Positions 53,667-63,197 of a stretch of 64,000 bases of DNA are shown here, one piece after another. Each line of letters begins with the position of its first letter. Positions within the stretch are counted from its first letter, which is position 1. The translations under genes were made by a program, and so were the position numbers. The DNA lies in the NCBI RefSeq assembly GCF_019204025.1, contig NZ_JAGSPB010000001.1, positions 868,001 through 932,000 of the forward strand. The letters are read 5' to 3'. The stretch is from Erythrobacter ani (GTDB lineage: Bacteria > Pseudomonadota > Alphaproteobacteria > Sphingomonadales > Sphingomonadaceae). A model generated the notes under the pieces. It searched no databases and had not been told where the DNA came from. It saw only the letters and a program-made list of their open reading frames with translations.

Positions 53667-56390
53667 TCAGGCGCTTTTGCCATGCCCCAAATAGCGGTTC
53701 CAGCTTTCCGCGATTGATTGCCGCGCGTCCTCGAATTGCTGACGCAGCGCGCCGTAGGTTTCCGCTCCGCAGGCCTTGGCCAGAGCGCGCGCCGCACTTG
53801 CCGGAGGAACCGCGCCGCCAGGTGCGAGAAGGCGGCCCGCCACAAGCATTCGCGTCATGAGATCATACGCCGCTGCAAATGCCGGTGTCAGCAAATCCGC
53901 CTCGACCAGGCTGGGAATTGCGATACCCAGATCCGGATCGAACGCATCCGGATGTGCGCGAGCTAAGGTTTCTCCTCCGCGCAGCTGGAGAAAGTGGATG
54001 ACGAACTCCGCATCGACCAGCCCGCCGCGCAGCAGCTTCACATCGAGCGGGCCGCCGGGAGTCTTGTGCTCCGCCATCTCGGCACGCATGTTCGCCACCG
54101 CCTCTCGAAGCGCCTCTTCATCACGCTCCTTTCGGATTACCGCCTTCACGATCGCTTCGAGATTTCCCCGCGCATGATCAGACCCTGCGAGCACGCGCGA
54201 CCGGGCGAGGGCCATATGCTCCCAAGTCCAGGCTGTCTGCTGCTGATATTTGGCAAACGCTTCGCAGCTGACCGCCAGCGGGCCCTGCGCGCCCTGCGGT
54301 CTCAGCCGGGTGTCGACTTCATAAAGCGCGCCCTGCGCCGTTGGCACGGACAACGCCGCGCTTACGCGGCTCGCCAGCCGGTTGAAATAGTGCGTCGCGC
54401 CGAGTGACCTTTTCCCATCCGATCGCGCGGAAAAATCGCCAGTGAACAGGTAGATGATGTCGAGATCGGAGGCATGCGTAAGCGCGCCTCCGCCCAGCCG
54501 GCCGAGGCCAAGGACGAGCAACTCGCCGCCTTCGATCCGGCCATGCGTTCGGGCAAATTCGATCTCCGTTTCACGCATAGCGAGCTTCAAGGCCGCCTCG
54601 GCCGTGCGCGACAGAGCGGCCCCGATGTCGAGCGGATCGGCCATACCCTCGATCAGCTGGACACCGAGTGCGAACCGGATTTCACCCGTGATCACGCGGA
54701 TTGCATCGAGCAGCGCCTCGTAATCGTCACGCTGCGCAGCGCCCTCAATGCGCCACATGATGTCTTCGATCGAACCGGGCAGATCGAGCGCCTCCTGATC
54801 CAGCAGAACGTCGAGCAGTTCTGGACGCCGCGCCAGTTCATCGGACAGGGTCGGCGTCAAGGTCAGCGTCGCGACCAGCCGGTCCAGTAGGTCGGGCCGC
54901 GCATCGAGCAAGCGGAACAGCGTGATCGCAGACGAGGCCCCTTCGAGCACACCCTCCCATCGCACGATCGCCCGCTCGGGATCATCGCTGGCCGCGACAG
55001 CATTGAGCAAGCGCGGTAGCATGCTGTCAAAAGCCGCAAGCGCCTGTGCCGACCGCAGCGACTGAAACCTGCCGTCGCGCCACCTTTCGATCCGCTCGGC
55101 AAGCTTTTTAGGGTCCGGGAGCGAGCTCGATGCAAGCCGGCCTACCAATTCGCTCGGAACTGTTACCCGCACTCCTTCACGCGGGGAATCGCCGATCAGC
55201 CTTTCGTAAATGGCGCCTGTTCGCTCGGTCAGAGCGTCGAGCTCACGGACCAAGGCTGCGCCCGATGGGAGGCCGTCCAGCCGCGCCACATGATCCAGTG
55301 CATCGCCATCGGGCAGCATATGCGTCTGGCGATCGTTCACCATTTGCAAACGGTGCTCGATCTCCCGCAGCCGATCATACCCCTCGCCCAGCGTCGCTGC
55401 GTCTTCGGGATCGATCCGGCTGGCAGCCGCGAGCGCGTCAAGCGCAGCGCGAGTGCCGCGCACGCGCAGGCTCACATCGCGTCCACCATGGATCAACTGA
55501 TGTGTCTGAGCATAGAATTCGATCTCGCGGATACCGCCGCGCCCGCGCTTCACATCGAAACCGGGACCCGGACGCACCGGCCCGGTGTAGCTCTCGCGGA
55601 TACGCCGGGTCAGCTCGCGTATCTCCTCAATCGCTCCGAAGTCGAGCGCACTGCGCCAGATGAACGGCTTGATCTCGCCGAGAAACCGTGTGCCCGCCGC
55701 GACATCACCCGCCGCAGCGCGAGCACGGATGAAAGCGGCGCGTTCCCATGCGAGCGCCTGCCCCTGGTAATGGGATAATGCCGATCCATAAGGGACCGCC
55801 ATCGGGCTGATTTCACTCGCAGGTCGCAGCCTCAGGTCGACCCTCAGGACATATCCTTCGGCGGTGTTTTCGCTGAGCAGTTTGACGATCCGTCGCGCAT
55901 AACGCTGCGCGGCATCGCCGGGATCATCGCTGTCTCTGCGGCGCAATGACTCCGGCTCGTACAGCAGGATCGGATCGATATCGGACGAGTAGTTCAGCTC
56001 GTGCGCACCCTGTTTTCCCAGTGCCAAGGCGATGAAGCCCGACACATCGGGATCGCCCGTGCGATCCGTTATTGCGGCCCGAATGGCGCGGTCGAGCGCG
56101 CGGTCCGCAAAATCGGACAGCTCACCGACAGTGCGAGAAAGCGGCAGCGCGCCCGCGAGGTCTGCGATTGCGACACTCGCGGCCAACGCCAGTCGTTCTC
56201 GCCGCAAACCGATGCCGACATCCTCATGAACGCCTCTGTTGCGTGCGTATTCCAGCGCCGCGTCGAATTCGCCTGCGGCAAGCACAGCGCGAAGGTCCGG
56301 CTCTTTCTCCAGCGCGCGCCCAAGGAAAGGCGCATGCGCCTCGGCGCGCGTGATCGCGTCTTTCCAGTCTGCCCCGCCCATACCGCTCAT
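53667..56390 (-). CDS. glnE: bifunctional glutamine synthetase adenylyltransferase/deadenylylase
   Basis: 907 residues from ATG 56390; a TTG at 56426 within the adjacent hairpin extends the frame by 12 codons, but the ATG at 56390 (or 56381) is preferred. The N-terminal nucleotidyltransferase domain has Gly-Lys-Gln-Gly-Ala-His-Glu-Leu-Asn-Tyr-Ser-Ser-Asp-Ile-Asp, and the C-terminal one has Gly-Leu-Gly-Arg-Leu-Gly-Gly-Gly-Ala-Leu-Thr-His-Ala-Ser-Asp-Leu-Asp, the two active sites with metal-binding Asp-x-Asp. It adds or removes AMP on glutamine synthetase in response to PII, and fits with gltBD at 19267. A 14-bp hairpin ends four bases before the start. Confidence 0.96.
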   Translation of the reverse strand: MSGMGGADWKDAITRAEAHAPFLGRALEKEPDLRAVLAAGEFDAALEYARNRGVHEDVGIGLRRERLALAASVAIADLAGALPLSRTVGELSDFADRALDRAIRAAITDRTGDPDVSGFIALALGKQGAHELNYSSDIDPILLYEPESLRRRDSDDPGDAAQRYARRIVKLLSENTAEGYVLRVDLRLRPASEISPMAVPYGSALSHYQGQALAWERAAFIRARAAAGDVAAGTRFLGEIKPFIWRSALDFGAIEEIRELTRRIRESYTGPVRPGPGFDVKRGRGGIREIEFYAQTHQLIHGGRDVSLRVRGTRAALDALAAASRIDPEDAATLGEGYDRLREIEHRLQMVNDRQTHMLPDGDALDHVARLDGLPSGAALVRELDALTERTGAIYERLIGDSPREGVRVTVPSELVGRLASSSLPDPKKLAERIERWRDGRFQSLRSAQALAAFDSMLPRLLNAVAASDDPERAIVRWEGVLEGASSAITLFRLLDARPDLLDRLVATLTLTPTLSDELARRPELLDVLLDQEALDLPGSIEDIMWRIEGAAQRDDYEALLDAIRVITGEIRFALGVQLIEGMADPLDIGAALSRTAEAALKLAMRETEIEFARTHGRIEGGELLVLGLGRLGGGALTHASDLDIIYLFTGDFSARSDGKRSLGATHYFNRLASRVSAALSVPTAQGALYEVDTRLRPQGAQGPLAVSCEAFAKYQQQTAWTWEHMALARSRVLAGSDHARGNLEAIVKAVIRKERDEEALREAVANMRAEMAEHKTPGGPLDVKLLRGGLVDAEFVIHFLQLRGGETLARAHPDAFDPDLGIAIPSLVEADLLTPAFAAAYDLMTRMLVAGRLLAPGGAVPPASAARALAKACGAETYGALRQQFEDARQSIAESWNRYLGHGKSA

Positions 56391-56393
56391 ACC

Positions 56394-56434
56394 CGCTTCT
56401 CTTGCAGTGACCCCCGCGCTCTGCAAGAGAAGCG
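56394..56434 (-). promoter_or_regulatory. 14-bp perfect hairpin before the glnE start
   Basis: Arms CGCTTCTCTTGCAG (56394-56407) and CTGCAAGAGAAGCG (56421-56434) are exact complements with a 13-base loop. On the minus strand it ends three bases before the preferred glnE ATG and includes the purine-rich region that would be the ribosome site. No U tract follows, so I regard it as a regulatory RNA hairpin or operator. Confidence 0.55.
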
Positions 56435-56477
56435 CGCATCAATTTGCCATGGGCAATGGACGAGAGGACGAACTCAG

Positions 56478-58184
56478 ATGATGAAACGCGCAATTGGTCT
56501 AGGCGGCCTTGTTGCAGGCGCGCTCGCATTGGCGGGCTGCGACAGCATGATGGCTGGTAGCACTGACGGCATGGACGGGATGGACATTCCCGAAGTGGAG
56601 CCGGTCGAGATTTCCGAAGACACGATGAAGGACATCACTCGCACTTTGTCGAGCGACGAATTCGAAGGGCGCATGCCGGGCACCGAAGGCGAGACCAAAA
56701 CGGTCGCGCTGCTGACGGAACGGTTCGAAGCCGCTGGATTGCAGCCGGGCAATGGCGACAGCTGGGTACAGGAAGTGCCGCTGGTGGAGATTACCGGCAA
56801 GAACTTCGCCCCGCTCACGATCACCAATGGCGAAACCGATCTGGTCTACGATTTTGGGGCTGAATGGGTGGGGGTCACCTATCGCGAGGATGCCAGCACG
56901 CAGCTTGCTAACAGCGAAATGGTGTTTGTCGGATACGGCATCAACGCGCCTGAGAGAGGCTGGAACGATTATGAAGGCGTCGACGTCACCGGCAAGACCG
57001 TAGTGATCCTCGTCAACGATCCTGACTGGCAGAGCGTCGATCTTGAAGGGCCGTTCAATGGCCGCGCGATGACGTTCTATGGCCGCTGGACCTACAAGTA
57101 TGAAGAAGCTGCGCGTCAGGGTGCAGCGGGTGCAATCATCGTCCACGATACCGAGCCGGCGAGCTATGGCTGGAACGTGGTGGAAAGCAGCTGGTCTGGC
57201 CCGCAAGCTTACCCTCAATATGGCGAAAACCCGCCGCCGCGTACCACCATGAATGGCTGGGTCCAGAAAGAGGTCGCGCGAGAAATCCTCGCCGCCGCCG
57301 GACAGGATCTTGACGAGCTTTCGGTCGCAGCGAAGACAGGCGAGTTCCAGGCCGTTGAACTGGGCCTTTCCGCATCGACCAGCTTTGAAAGCGACATTCG
57401 CACATTTGCCTCGCAGAACGTGATCGGCATCCTGCCAGGCAGCGAAGCGCCTGATGAGTATGTCATCCACACCGCGCACTGGGATCACCTTGGCCGCTGC
57501 AAACCAGCGCCTGATGGCGATGACATCTGCAACGGCGCGGTCGACAATGCCACCGGCACCGCTGCACTGGTTGCCTTGGCCGAAGCGCACGCAAAGGCTG
57601 GCGCGCCCAAGCGCAGCCTGGTGTTCCTGGCGGTAACGGCCGAGGAATCGGGCCTGTTGGGCGCGTATTACTACGCATCCAACCCAATCTTCCCGCTCGA
57701 TCAGACGGTCGGCGGCATCAACATGGACGCATTTCAGGTGGCCGGTCCAGCCAATGATGTAACCGTAGTGGGACCGGGCAAATCGCAGCTTGATGCGTTT
57801 CTGATCGCGGCTCTGGACTCCGATGGCCGCGCGCTGACGCCAAACCCCAATCCCGAGGCCGGGTATTATTATCGCTCCGACCACTTTGCCTTCGCCAAAC
57901 AGGGCGTTCCGATGCTCTACATCGACGGTGGCGAGGATCTGGTCGATGGCGGCCGCGATGCTGGCGCTGCAGTAGCCAAGGATTACACCGAAAACCGCTA
58001 TCATGGTCCGAAAGACGAGTTCAACGAAGAATGGGACTGGTCGGGCGTGATGGGTGACTTGCAGCTTTATTACCGGATCGGTCGCAGCATCGCGCAGAGC
58101 ACGAGCTGGCCGAACTGGAACGACGGCGACGAGTTCCGGGCTATCCGCGATGAAAGCTGCGCCAGCGCCGAAACCGGTTGCTGA
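56478..58184 (+). CDS. M28 family zinc aminopeptidase, lipoprotein
   Basis: 568 residues from ATG 56478 (ATG 56481 equally possible). The lipobox Leu-Ala-Gly-Cys (about residue 20) indicates a membrane-anchored protein. A PA-like inserted domain is followed by the M28 catalytic part: His-Trp-Asp-His-Leu-Gly (first zinc His), Asp-Asn-Ala-Thr-Gly-Thr (bridging Asp), Glu-Glu-Ser-Gly (catalytic Glu pair), Asn-Met-Asp and Ser-Asp-His. Peptidases of this family release amino acids from peptides. It is divergent from glnE and followed after 31 bases by an agmatine deiminase-like gene. Confidence 0.9.
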   Translation: MMKRAIGLGGLVAGALALAGCDSMMAGSTDGMDGMDIPEVEPVEISEDTMKDITRTLSSDEFEGRMPGTEGETKTVALLTERFEAAGLQPGNGDSWVQEVPLVEITGKNFAPLTITNGETDLVYDFGAEWVGVTYREDASTQLANSEMVFVGYGINAPERGWNDYEGVDVTGKTVVILVNDPDWQSVDLEGPFNGRAMTFYGRWTYKYEEAARQGAAGAIIVHDTEPASYGWNVVESSWSGPQAYPQYGENPPPRTTMNGWVQKEVAREILAAAGQDLDELSVAAKTGEFQAVELGLSASTSFESDIRTFASQNVIGILPGSEAPDEYVIHTAHWDHLGRCKPAPDGDDICNGAVDNATGTAALVALAEAHAKAGAPKRSLVFLAVTAEESGLLGAYYYASNPIFPLDQTVGGINMDAFQVAGPANDVTVVGPGKSQLDAFLIAALDSDGRALTPNPNPEAGYYYRSDHFAFAKQGVPMLYIDGGEDLVDGGRDAGAAVAKDYTENRYHGPKDEFNEEWDWSGVMGDLQLYYRIGRSIAQSTSWPNWNDGDEFRAIRDESCASAETGC

Positions 58185-58215
58185 TAACGCGTCAATAACA
58201 GACGGAAGCCGGTCT

Positions 58216-59202
58216 ATGGCCAATACCCTGATGCCCCCCGAATGGGCGCCGCAGGATTGGCTGTGGATCGGCTTTCCGCATCTGACCGATGAATGGCCAG
58301 GATATCTGGAAGCCGCTCAGAGGCAAATCGCAGCCTTTGCGAACGCGGTTGCAGAAAGCGGTCAGGAGGTACGCCTGCTGGTCCGTGACGAAGCCAATGC
58401 AGCAATCGCAGCGAAGCTTGTGAGTGACCAGGTCACCCTCGAAAGTCGCGTCTACGGCGATATCTGGCTACGCGACACGGGGCCGCTGATCGTCAGTGAG
58501 AACGGCAAGCGAGCAGCCCGCCGGTTCGGCTTCAATGGTTGGGGCGAAAAGTACGAAATGCCCGGCGACAAGACGGTCGGCGCTGAACTCGCGCACGACG
58601 CCGGTGTGCCGGTGCAAACCTCACCCATGATCCTTGAAGGAGGCGCGATCGACGGCGACGGAACGGGTCTTGCCGCGACGACCGAGCAATGCCTGCTCAA
58701 CCCGAACCGCAACCCGCACATGGACCGCCGGAGCATCGAGGCCGAGCTTGCCCAAACGCTCGGGTTCGACAGAGTGTTATGGCTGGGCGACGGGCTCATC
58801 AACGATCACACCGATGGCCATGTCGACAACCTGGCGCGGTTCGTCGCGCCGAACCGCCTGGTCGTGCCATCGCCATCAGACGCCGACGATCCGAATGGCG
58901 GAATCTACGCCGATACAGCGCATCGAGCAAAGCAGTTCGGGATTGACGTCGTACGCATACCGTCGCCAGGACTGGTCGAACGCGATGGCCAGATCGAACC
59001 GGCAAGCTATGTGAATTTCGCGATCACATCGAACCTGGTTGTCGTCCCTACCTTCGGCTCGAAACATGATGCAGACGGTGTAGCAGCCATTGGTGCGCTG
59101 TTTGCGGACCGGGACACGATTGGCCTGCCTGCAGATGCCGTGCTCGCAGGCGGCGGTGGGTTTCATTGCGCAAGCCAGCAAATGCCTTGGCTTCCTGCGT
59201 GA
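58216..59202 (+). CDS. agmatine deiminase-type amidinotransferase fold protein
   Basis: 328 residues from ATG 58216. The fold of agmatine deiminase/peptidyl-arginine deiminase is visible: Leu-Arg-Asp-Thr-Gly-Pro (residues about 86-91), Ile-Leu-Glu-Gly-Gly-Ala-Ile-Asp-Gly-Asp-Gly, Asn-Asp-His-Thr-Asp-Gly-His-Val-Asp-Asn, and Cys318 in Gly-Gly-Gly-Gly-Phe-His-Cys-Ala-Ser-Gln-Gln, the nucleophile. It would convert agmatine to N-carbamoylputrescine plus ammonia; other guanidino substrates are possible. It follows the M28 peptidase closely on the same strand. Confidence 0.9.
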   Translation: MANTLMPPEWAPQDWLWIGFPHLTDEWPGYLEAAQRQIAAFANAVAESGQEVRLLVRDEANAAIAAKLVSDQVTLESRVYGDIWLRDTGPLIVSENGKRAARRFGFNGWGEKYEMPGDKTVGAELAHDAGVPVQTSPMILEGGAIDGDGTGLAATTEQCLLNPNRNPHMDRRSIEAELAQTLGFDRVLWLGDGLINDHTDGHVDNLARFVAPNRLVVPSPSDADDPNGGIYADTAHRAKQFGIDVVRIPSPGLVERDGQIEPASYVNFAITSNLVVVPTFGSKHDADGVAAIGALFADRDTIGLPADAVLAGGGGFHCASQQMPWLPA

Positions 59203-59243
59203 ATTAACTTCGCATTAGGATTTGACCGCGAGAATTGCGATCG

Positions 59244-59378
59244 ATGCCAAAGATCGCTGCCCTTTCTAAAACCGCCATGGATGCGGCGCGCACGCGCAAG
59301 CTGGACATCCTTAGCAGTGCCATTGTGCTCGGATGCGGTCTTGCGCTGATCCTGGCAGGGAAACCCCTTCCGATATAA
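59244..59378 (+). CDS. small membrane protein, unknown
   Basis: A 44-residue frame from ATG 59244, too short for the usual gene callers. The first 20 residues are basic and helical (Met-Pro-Lys-Ile-Ala, then Lys-Thr-Ala and Thr-Arg-Lys), followed by a hydrophobic segment of about 20 residues (Ile-Val-Leu-Gly-Cys-Gly-Leu-Ala-Leu-Ile-Leu-Ala) and a short tail. It is in the 256-base gap between the agmatine deiminase-like gene and the DUF1223 gene, on the same strand as both. A single-pass membrane protein is plausible. Not supported by any family recognition. Confidence 0.4.
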   Translation: MPKIAALSKTAMDAARTRKLDILSSAIVLGCGLALILAGKPLPI

Positions 59379-59458
59379 GCGCGTTGCGGCTGACGCCGTA
59401 ACCGAACCTTGCTCGCTCCCGAACCTGATTGTGAAAAACAGTCGATGCGGGGGTGACC

Positions 59459-60208
59459 ATGATCAGAATTTTGTTTGCGTTGTTGACCGGGCTTGCGGCG
59501 GTGGCGGTCGCCTCTTCGACCTTTGTCGTTGCCGAAAACGCACAGATCGACCGTTCGCCCGCGGGCGGCGAGCCCGTGCTCATCGAACTGTTCACCAGCC
59601 AGGGCTGTTCGTCGTGCCCTCCGGCGGACAGGCTGGCAAAGCGGCTCGAACGCGAATCGGGGCTGGTCGTTATCTCCAAGCCTGTCGATTACTGGGACCG
59701 TCTTGGCTGGAAAGACACTCTCGCCAGTCCCGAGAATTCGGCGCTTCAGCGCGCTTATGCGAGACGCGGGCTCTCAGGTTATAACGGCGTATACACCCCG
59801 CAATCGGTGGTGGCCGGTGCGTTTGGAACAGTCGGATCGGACGAACGCGAGATTCGTGCATTCGTCAGAACCGCGGTGCAGCAACAATCCACCGCGATAC
59901 GCGTACGCGGAAATTATGAGACCGGGTATGCCATCGGGATTGCGGGTCGCGCAAATGCCAACGGGGAATTGGTCCTTGTGGGCGTCGAAACCAGCCCGAC
60001 AGTGACGATCGAGCGCGGCGAAAACCGTGGTAGGGGCATCACCTACACCAATGTTCTGGTCGGCGAGCGCGTCATCGCGAATTGGGCTGGCGGCAAAGCA
60101 AGCCGCGTGATCCGACCCGCCGAACTCGCGATGCCGAGAGCGGATCGGTATGCTCTTGTACTCCGTGAAAGAGCTGGCGGCACCGTTCTCGCAGCGCAAT
60201 GGCTTTGA
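59459..60208 (+). CDS. DUF1223 thioredoxin-like periplasmic protein
   Basis: 249 residues from ATG 59459 (GTG 59453 is two codons upstream). A signal peptide or anchor spans residues 4-25. Phe-Thr-Ser-Gln-Gly-Cys-Ser-Ser-Cys-Pro-Pro-Ala-Asp, with Cys50 and Cys53, is the defining Cys-x-x-Cys motif. The family has a thioredoxin-like fold with no established partner. The rest of the protein has beta-strand sequence (Asn-Gly-Glu-Leu-Val-Leu-Val-Gly-Val-Glu). Convergent with the TSUP gene, four bases apart. Confidence 0.87.
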   Translation: MIRILFALLTGLAAVAVASSTFVVAENAQIDRSPAGGEPVLIELFTSQGCSSCPPADRLAKRLERESGLVVISKPVDYWDRLGWKDTLASPENSALQRAYARRGLSGYNGVYTPQSVVAGAFGTVGSDEREIRAFVRTAVQQQSTAIRVRGNYETGYAIGIAGRANANGELVLVGVETSPTVTIERGENRGRGITYTNVLVGERVIANWAGGKASRVIRPAELAMPRADRYALVLRERAGGTVLAAQWL

Positions 60209-60211
60209 CCG

Positions 60212-60955
60212 CTAGATCAGCTTGACGAGCGCAGCGATGGCCGCCGCGCCAAGAACTGTGCCGACGAAACTCCGCCAAAGCCGGTCGCTGACTTTGCCGA
60301 AAGCAAGACTCCCGATCCAATTGCCGAACAAGACCAGCGGGAACAGCGCCAGCCCCAACGCTACGGTCTTGCCTTCCAAGACGCCGATTGCCGTGCCCGA
60401 TCCAATGCCCGCAATTGCCGCAATGCCGAAGATCCCGATCATCGAAGCCTTGGCCGTGATGCGAGGAATATCGCGTCCGACATAGTAGGGTACGACCGGT
60501 GGGCCGGGCATGGCGGCGAAGCCGGTCAGAAGCCCTGCGGACAAACCGACAGCAGCGGTGGTCCCCGCTTTGGGCTGCGCGGCGCCTCTTCTCGGAAGCA
60601 GAATAGCGACAAACGCCGATAGCGCCACGAGTGCAATCAAGAAGCGTGCGACGTCCTGCGGCGTGGCGGCGAGCAGCATCAATCCCGGCGCAGTGCCGAC
60701 AACGACAAGCGCGCTAATCATCACGGCGCTCCTTTCGGCCTCGCGCAAGATCAGGCGGATCTCGGTCAGCGCCAGCAGGCCCGCCATGATGTTGATGGCG
60801 AGCACTGCCTCGACCGGGGAAAGCGCGAGCGCGAGGATCGGAACCAGCAGGATGCCAAAGCCAAATCCCGTCAGTCCGCGGATGAATGCGGCACCCAAAG
60901 TTGCTGCGACGGCAACTGCGATCTGCGCCGCGCTGAACCCCGCGAGGAAGTCCAA
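60212..60955 (-). CDS. TauE/SafE family (TSUP) transporter
   Basis: 247 residues, eight predicted transmembrane helices. The TSUP family signature Gly-Ala-Ala-Phe-Ile-Arg-Gly-Leu-Thr-Gly-Phe-Gly-Phe-Gly (about residues 20-33) is present and repeated in a weaker form as Gly-Leu-Leu-Thr-Gly-Phe-Ala-Ala-Met-Pro-Gly-Pro in the second half. These proteins export sulfite, sulfoacetate or other small anions. It begins three bases after the thrS stop, so it is in the same transcript as thrS and would share its attenuation. Substrate unknown. Confidence 0.88.
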   Translation of the reverse strand: MDFLAGFSAAQIAVAVAATLGAAFIRGLTGFGFGILLVPILALALSPVEAVLAINIMAGLLALTEIRLILREAERSAVMISALVVVGTAPGLMLLAATPQDVARFLIALVALSAFVAILLPRRGAAQPKAGTTAAVGLSAGLLTGFAAMPGPPVVPYYVGRDIPRITAKASMIGIFGIAAIAGIGSGTAIGVLEGKTVALGLALFPLVLFGNWIGSLAFGKVSDRLWRSFVGTVLGAAAIAALVKLI

Positions 60956-60958
60956 GCG

Positions 60959-62974
60959 TCAGTCCCGCAGGTCAGGCGGGGTCGCCGCTTCGCTCAACAT
61001 CGAAACGGCCTCGTCGAGCGTCAGGACCCGTTGTTCTTTTTCGCCCAGCGTCCGCATAGTTACCTTGCCCTCTTCCGCCTCGCGTTTGCCCACAACGAGA
61101 ATGTGCGGAACCTTGGCGAGGGAGTGTTCGCGGACCTTGTAGTTGATCTTTTCGTTGCGAAGATCGCTTTTCACGCGAAGACCGGCGCCGGTCAGCTTCG
61201 CCTCGACTTCTCCCGCATAGTCATCGATGTCGGACACGATCGGTGCAACAACAGCCTGAACCGGCGATAGCCACGCCGGCAAGCGGCCGGCATAGTGTTC
61301 GATCAGAATTCCGATGAAGCGCTCATACGAACCGAAGATTGCGCGGTGCAACATCACCGGGCGGTGCTTGCCGCCATCCTCGCCAACATAGGTCGCGTCG
61401 AGCCGATCCGGCAACACGCGATCCGACTGGATCGTGCCGACCTGCCAGGTCCGGCCGATTGCATCGGTCAGGTGCCATTCGAGCTTGGGTGCATAGAACG
61501 CGCCTTCGCCGGGCAATTCTTCCCAGCCATATTCTTCGTTATCCATGCCGGCCTCTGCCACGGCATCGCGCAATTCCTGCTCGGCCTTGTCCCAGTCGGC
61601 ATCCGACCCGAACCGTTTTTCCGGACGGGTGGCGAGCTTCACGTGGTAGCTGAAGCCAAAATCACGGTACACTTGGTCGGCAAGCTTGCAGAACCTGCGG
61701 ACCTCTTCGACCACCTGATCCTCAGTGCAGAAAATGTGCGCATCGTCCTGCGTGAACTGACGCACCCGCATCAGACCGTGGAGCGCGCCGTGCGGTTCGT
61801 TGCGGTGGCAGCAGCCCATTTCCCCAAGCCGGATCGGCAGGTCGCGATAGGATGTAATGCCCTGCTTGAATACGAGCACATGCGCCGGACAGTTCATCGG
61901 CTTTATCGCCATCCAGTCGGCATCGCTTTCAACGGTCGGCTTTGCCGCACCATCACTGTCATCGTCGACTTCCGGAACCATGTCGGGCACGGCAAACATG
62001 TTCTCCGCATATTTGCCCCAATGGCCCGATTGCTCCCACTGGCGCACGTCCATCAATTGCGGCGTCTTGATCTCGCGGTAGTCCGCCGCGTCCATCTTGC
62101 GGCGCATGTAGGCTTCAAGCTCGCGCCAGATCCGATAGCCCTTCGGGTGCCAGAATACCGATCCGTGCGCCTCTTCCTGCAAGTGGAAGAGATCCATCTC
62201 CCGCCCGAGCTTTCGGTGGTCGCGCTTGGCCGCCTCCCCCAGCCGCATGAGATGCTGGTTCAATTGCTTCTTGTTGAGCCAGCCCGTTCCGTAAATGCGG
62301 GTCAGCTGGGCATTCTTCTGATCACCGCGCCAATAGGCTCCGGCGACGCGCATCAGCTTGAACGCCTGCGGGTCGAGCTTCCCGGTGGAGGGAAGGTGCG
62401 GGCCGCGGCACATGTCGAGCCAGTCTTCGCCCGACCAGTACACCGTCAGCTCTTCGTTCTCGGGCAATTCTTTCGCCCATTCCGCCTTGAAACTCTCGCC
62501 TTCTGACTCCCATTTCTCGATCAGCTGCTCGCGCGTCCACGCCTCGCGCACAAGCGGTTTGTCAGCTTTGATAATCTCGCGCATTTTCTCCTCGATATCG
62601 GGGAGGTCTTCCATGCTGAACGGAGCGCGATCCGCGGGCGCTTTCACATCGTAGTAAAAGCCGTCATCTGTCGCCGGACCGAACGTGATTTGCGTGCCGG
62701 GATAGAGCGCCTGCACCGCTTCGGCGAGGACGTGCGCATAATCATGCCGCGCCAGCTCGAGCGCCTCGGCCTCGTCTTTCGAGGTGATCAGCGCAAGTTC
62801 GCTATCGCCTTCGAACGGGCGGCCAAGGTCGCGCACCTCGCCGTTGACGCGGGCGGCCAGCGCAGCTTTCGCAAGTCCCGGCCCGATCGCCGCAGCAACG
62901 TCAGCGGGCGTACTCCCTCGCTCCATTTCGCGCACAGATCCATCCGGCAAGCTGATCTTGAGCAGTTCGGTCAT
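60959..62974 (-). CDS. thrS: threonyl-tRNA synthetase
   Basis: 671 residues, class II synthetase. N-terminal TGS domain (residues 1-62), then the editing domain with [10 protein letters not shown] (residues about 77-86, His-x-x-x-His), then the class II core ([11 protein letters not shown], the zinc Cys), His-Arg-Asn-Glu-Pro-His-Gly in motif 2, and the C-terminal anticodon domain. It makes Thr-tRNA and edits Ser-tRNA-Thr. Upstream (63034-63190) is a threonine leader peptide and hairpins, strongly suggesting control by threonyl-tRNA supply. The TSUP gene follows. Confidence 0.97.
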   Translation of the reverse strand: MTELLKISLPDGSVREMERGSTPADVAAAIGPGLAKAALAARVNGEVRDLGRPFEGDSELALITSKDEAEALELARHDYAHVLAEAVQALYPGTQITFGPATDDGFYYDVKAPADRAPFSMEDLPDIEEKMREIIKADKPLVREAWTREQLIEKWESEGESFKAEWAKELPENEELTVYWSGEDWLDMCRGPHLPSTGKLDPQAFKLMRVAGAYWRGDQKNAQLTRIYGTGWLNKKQLNQHLMRLGEAAKRDHRKLGREMDLFHLQEEAHGSVFWHPKGYRIWRELEAYMRRKMDAADYREIKTPQLMDVRQWEQSGHWGKYAENMFAVPDMVPEVDDDSDGAAKPTVESDADWMAIKPMNCPAHVLVFKQGITSYRDLPIRLGEMGCCHRNEPHGALHGLMRVRQFTQDDAHIFCTEDQVVEEVRRFCKLADQVYRDFGFSYHVKLATRPEKRFGSDADWDKAEQELRDAVAEAGMDNEEYGWEELPGEGAFYAPKLEWHLTDAIGRTWQVGTIQSDRVLPDRLDATYVGEDGGKHRPVMLHRAIFGSYERFIGILIEHYAGRLPAWLSPVQAVVAPIVSDIDDYAGEVEAKLTGAGLRVKSDLRNEKINYKVREHSLAKVPHILVVGKREAEEGKVTMRTLGEKEQRVLTLDEAVSMLSEAATPPDLRD

Positions 62975-63033
62975 TCGTTTCGTCCGTCTTATTTGTCCGC
63001 GCCCATGACACAGCCATGAGCGCGCTAGAAAAG

Positions 63034-63074
63034 CGGTGCCTAGGGAAAACCGTTTTTTCGGGAAGCTGGCACCG
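63034..63074 (-). terminator. attenuator terminator hairpin before thrS
   Basis: On the minus strand CGGTGCC (63074-63068) pairs with GGCACCG (63040-63034), 7 bp with a 27-base loop that itself has a small CCG/CGG hairpin; CTTTTC follows. The short U tract makes it moderate as a stand-alone terminator. Placed between the threonine leader stop and the thrS start, it fits element 3:4 of an attenuator. Confidence 0.55.
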
Positions 63075-63118
63075 GCGCCGCCCGAAATCGAAAAATCGGG
63101 GCGCGGCGTGTGGCTGGA

Positions 63119-63190
63119 TCAGACCAACAGCAACCGGCCCCGGAAAACCGGGGTGGTGGTAGTGGTGGTGGTTGTCACACGGTTGGCCAT
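63119..63190 (-). CDS. thrS leader peptide with eight consecutive Thr codons
   Basis: A 23-codon frame from ATG 63190 to TGA 63119. Residues 1-5 are Met-Ala-Asn-Arg-Val; residues 6-13 are eight threonines encoded ACA ACC ACC ACC ACT ACC ACC ACC; then Pro-Val-Phe-Arg-Gly-Arg and a Leu-Leu-Leu-Val end. It is on the thrS strand, 144 bases upstream of the thrS ATG. The Thr run directly precedes a perfect CCCCGG-TTTT-CCGGGG hairpin (63138-63153). I see no Shine-Dalgarno; a GTGACA-N17-TATCTC promoter (63226-63198) would start transcription at or next to the ATG, giving a leaderless message. Confidence 0.75.
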   Translation of the reverse strand: MANRVTTTTTTTTPVFRGRLLLV

Positions 63191-63197
63191 GTCTTGC

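Noticed and set aside
56499..58223. 574-codon frame antisense to the M28 peptidase.
   Set aside because: Composition and lack of motifs indicate a shadow; the peptidase has full zinc ligands.
63119..63190. GGT trinucleotide repeat on the plus strand, first read as a simple microsatellite.
   Set aside because: On the minus strand it is a run of Thr codons inside a leader ORF located before thrS, which explains the repeat.
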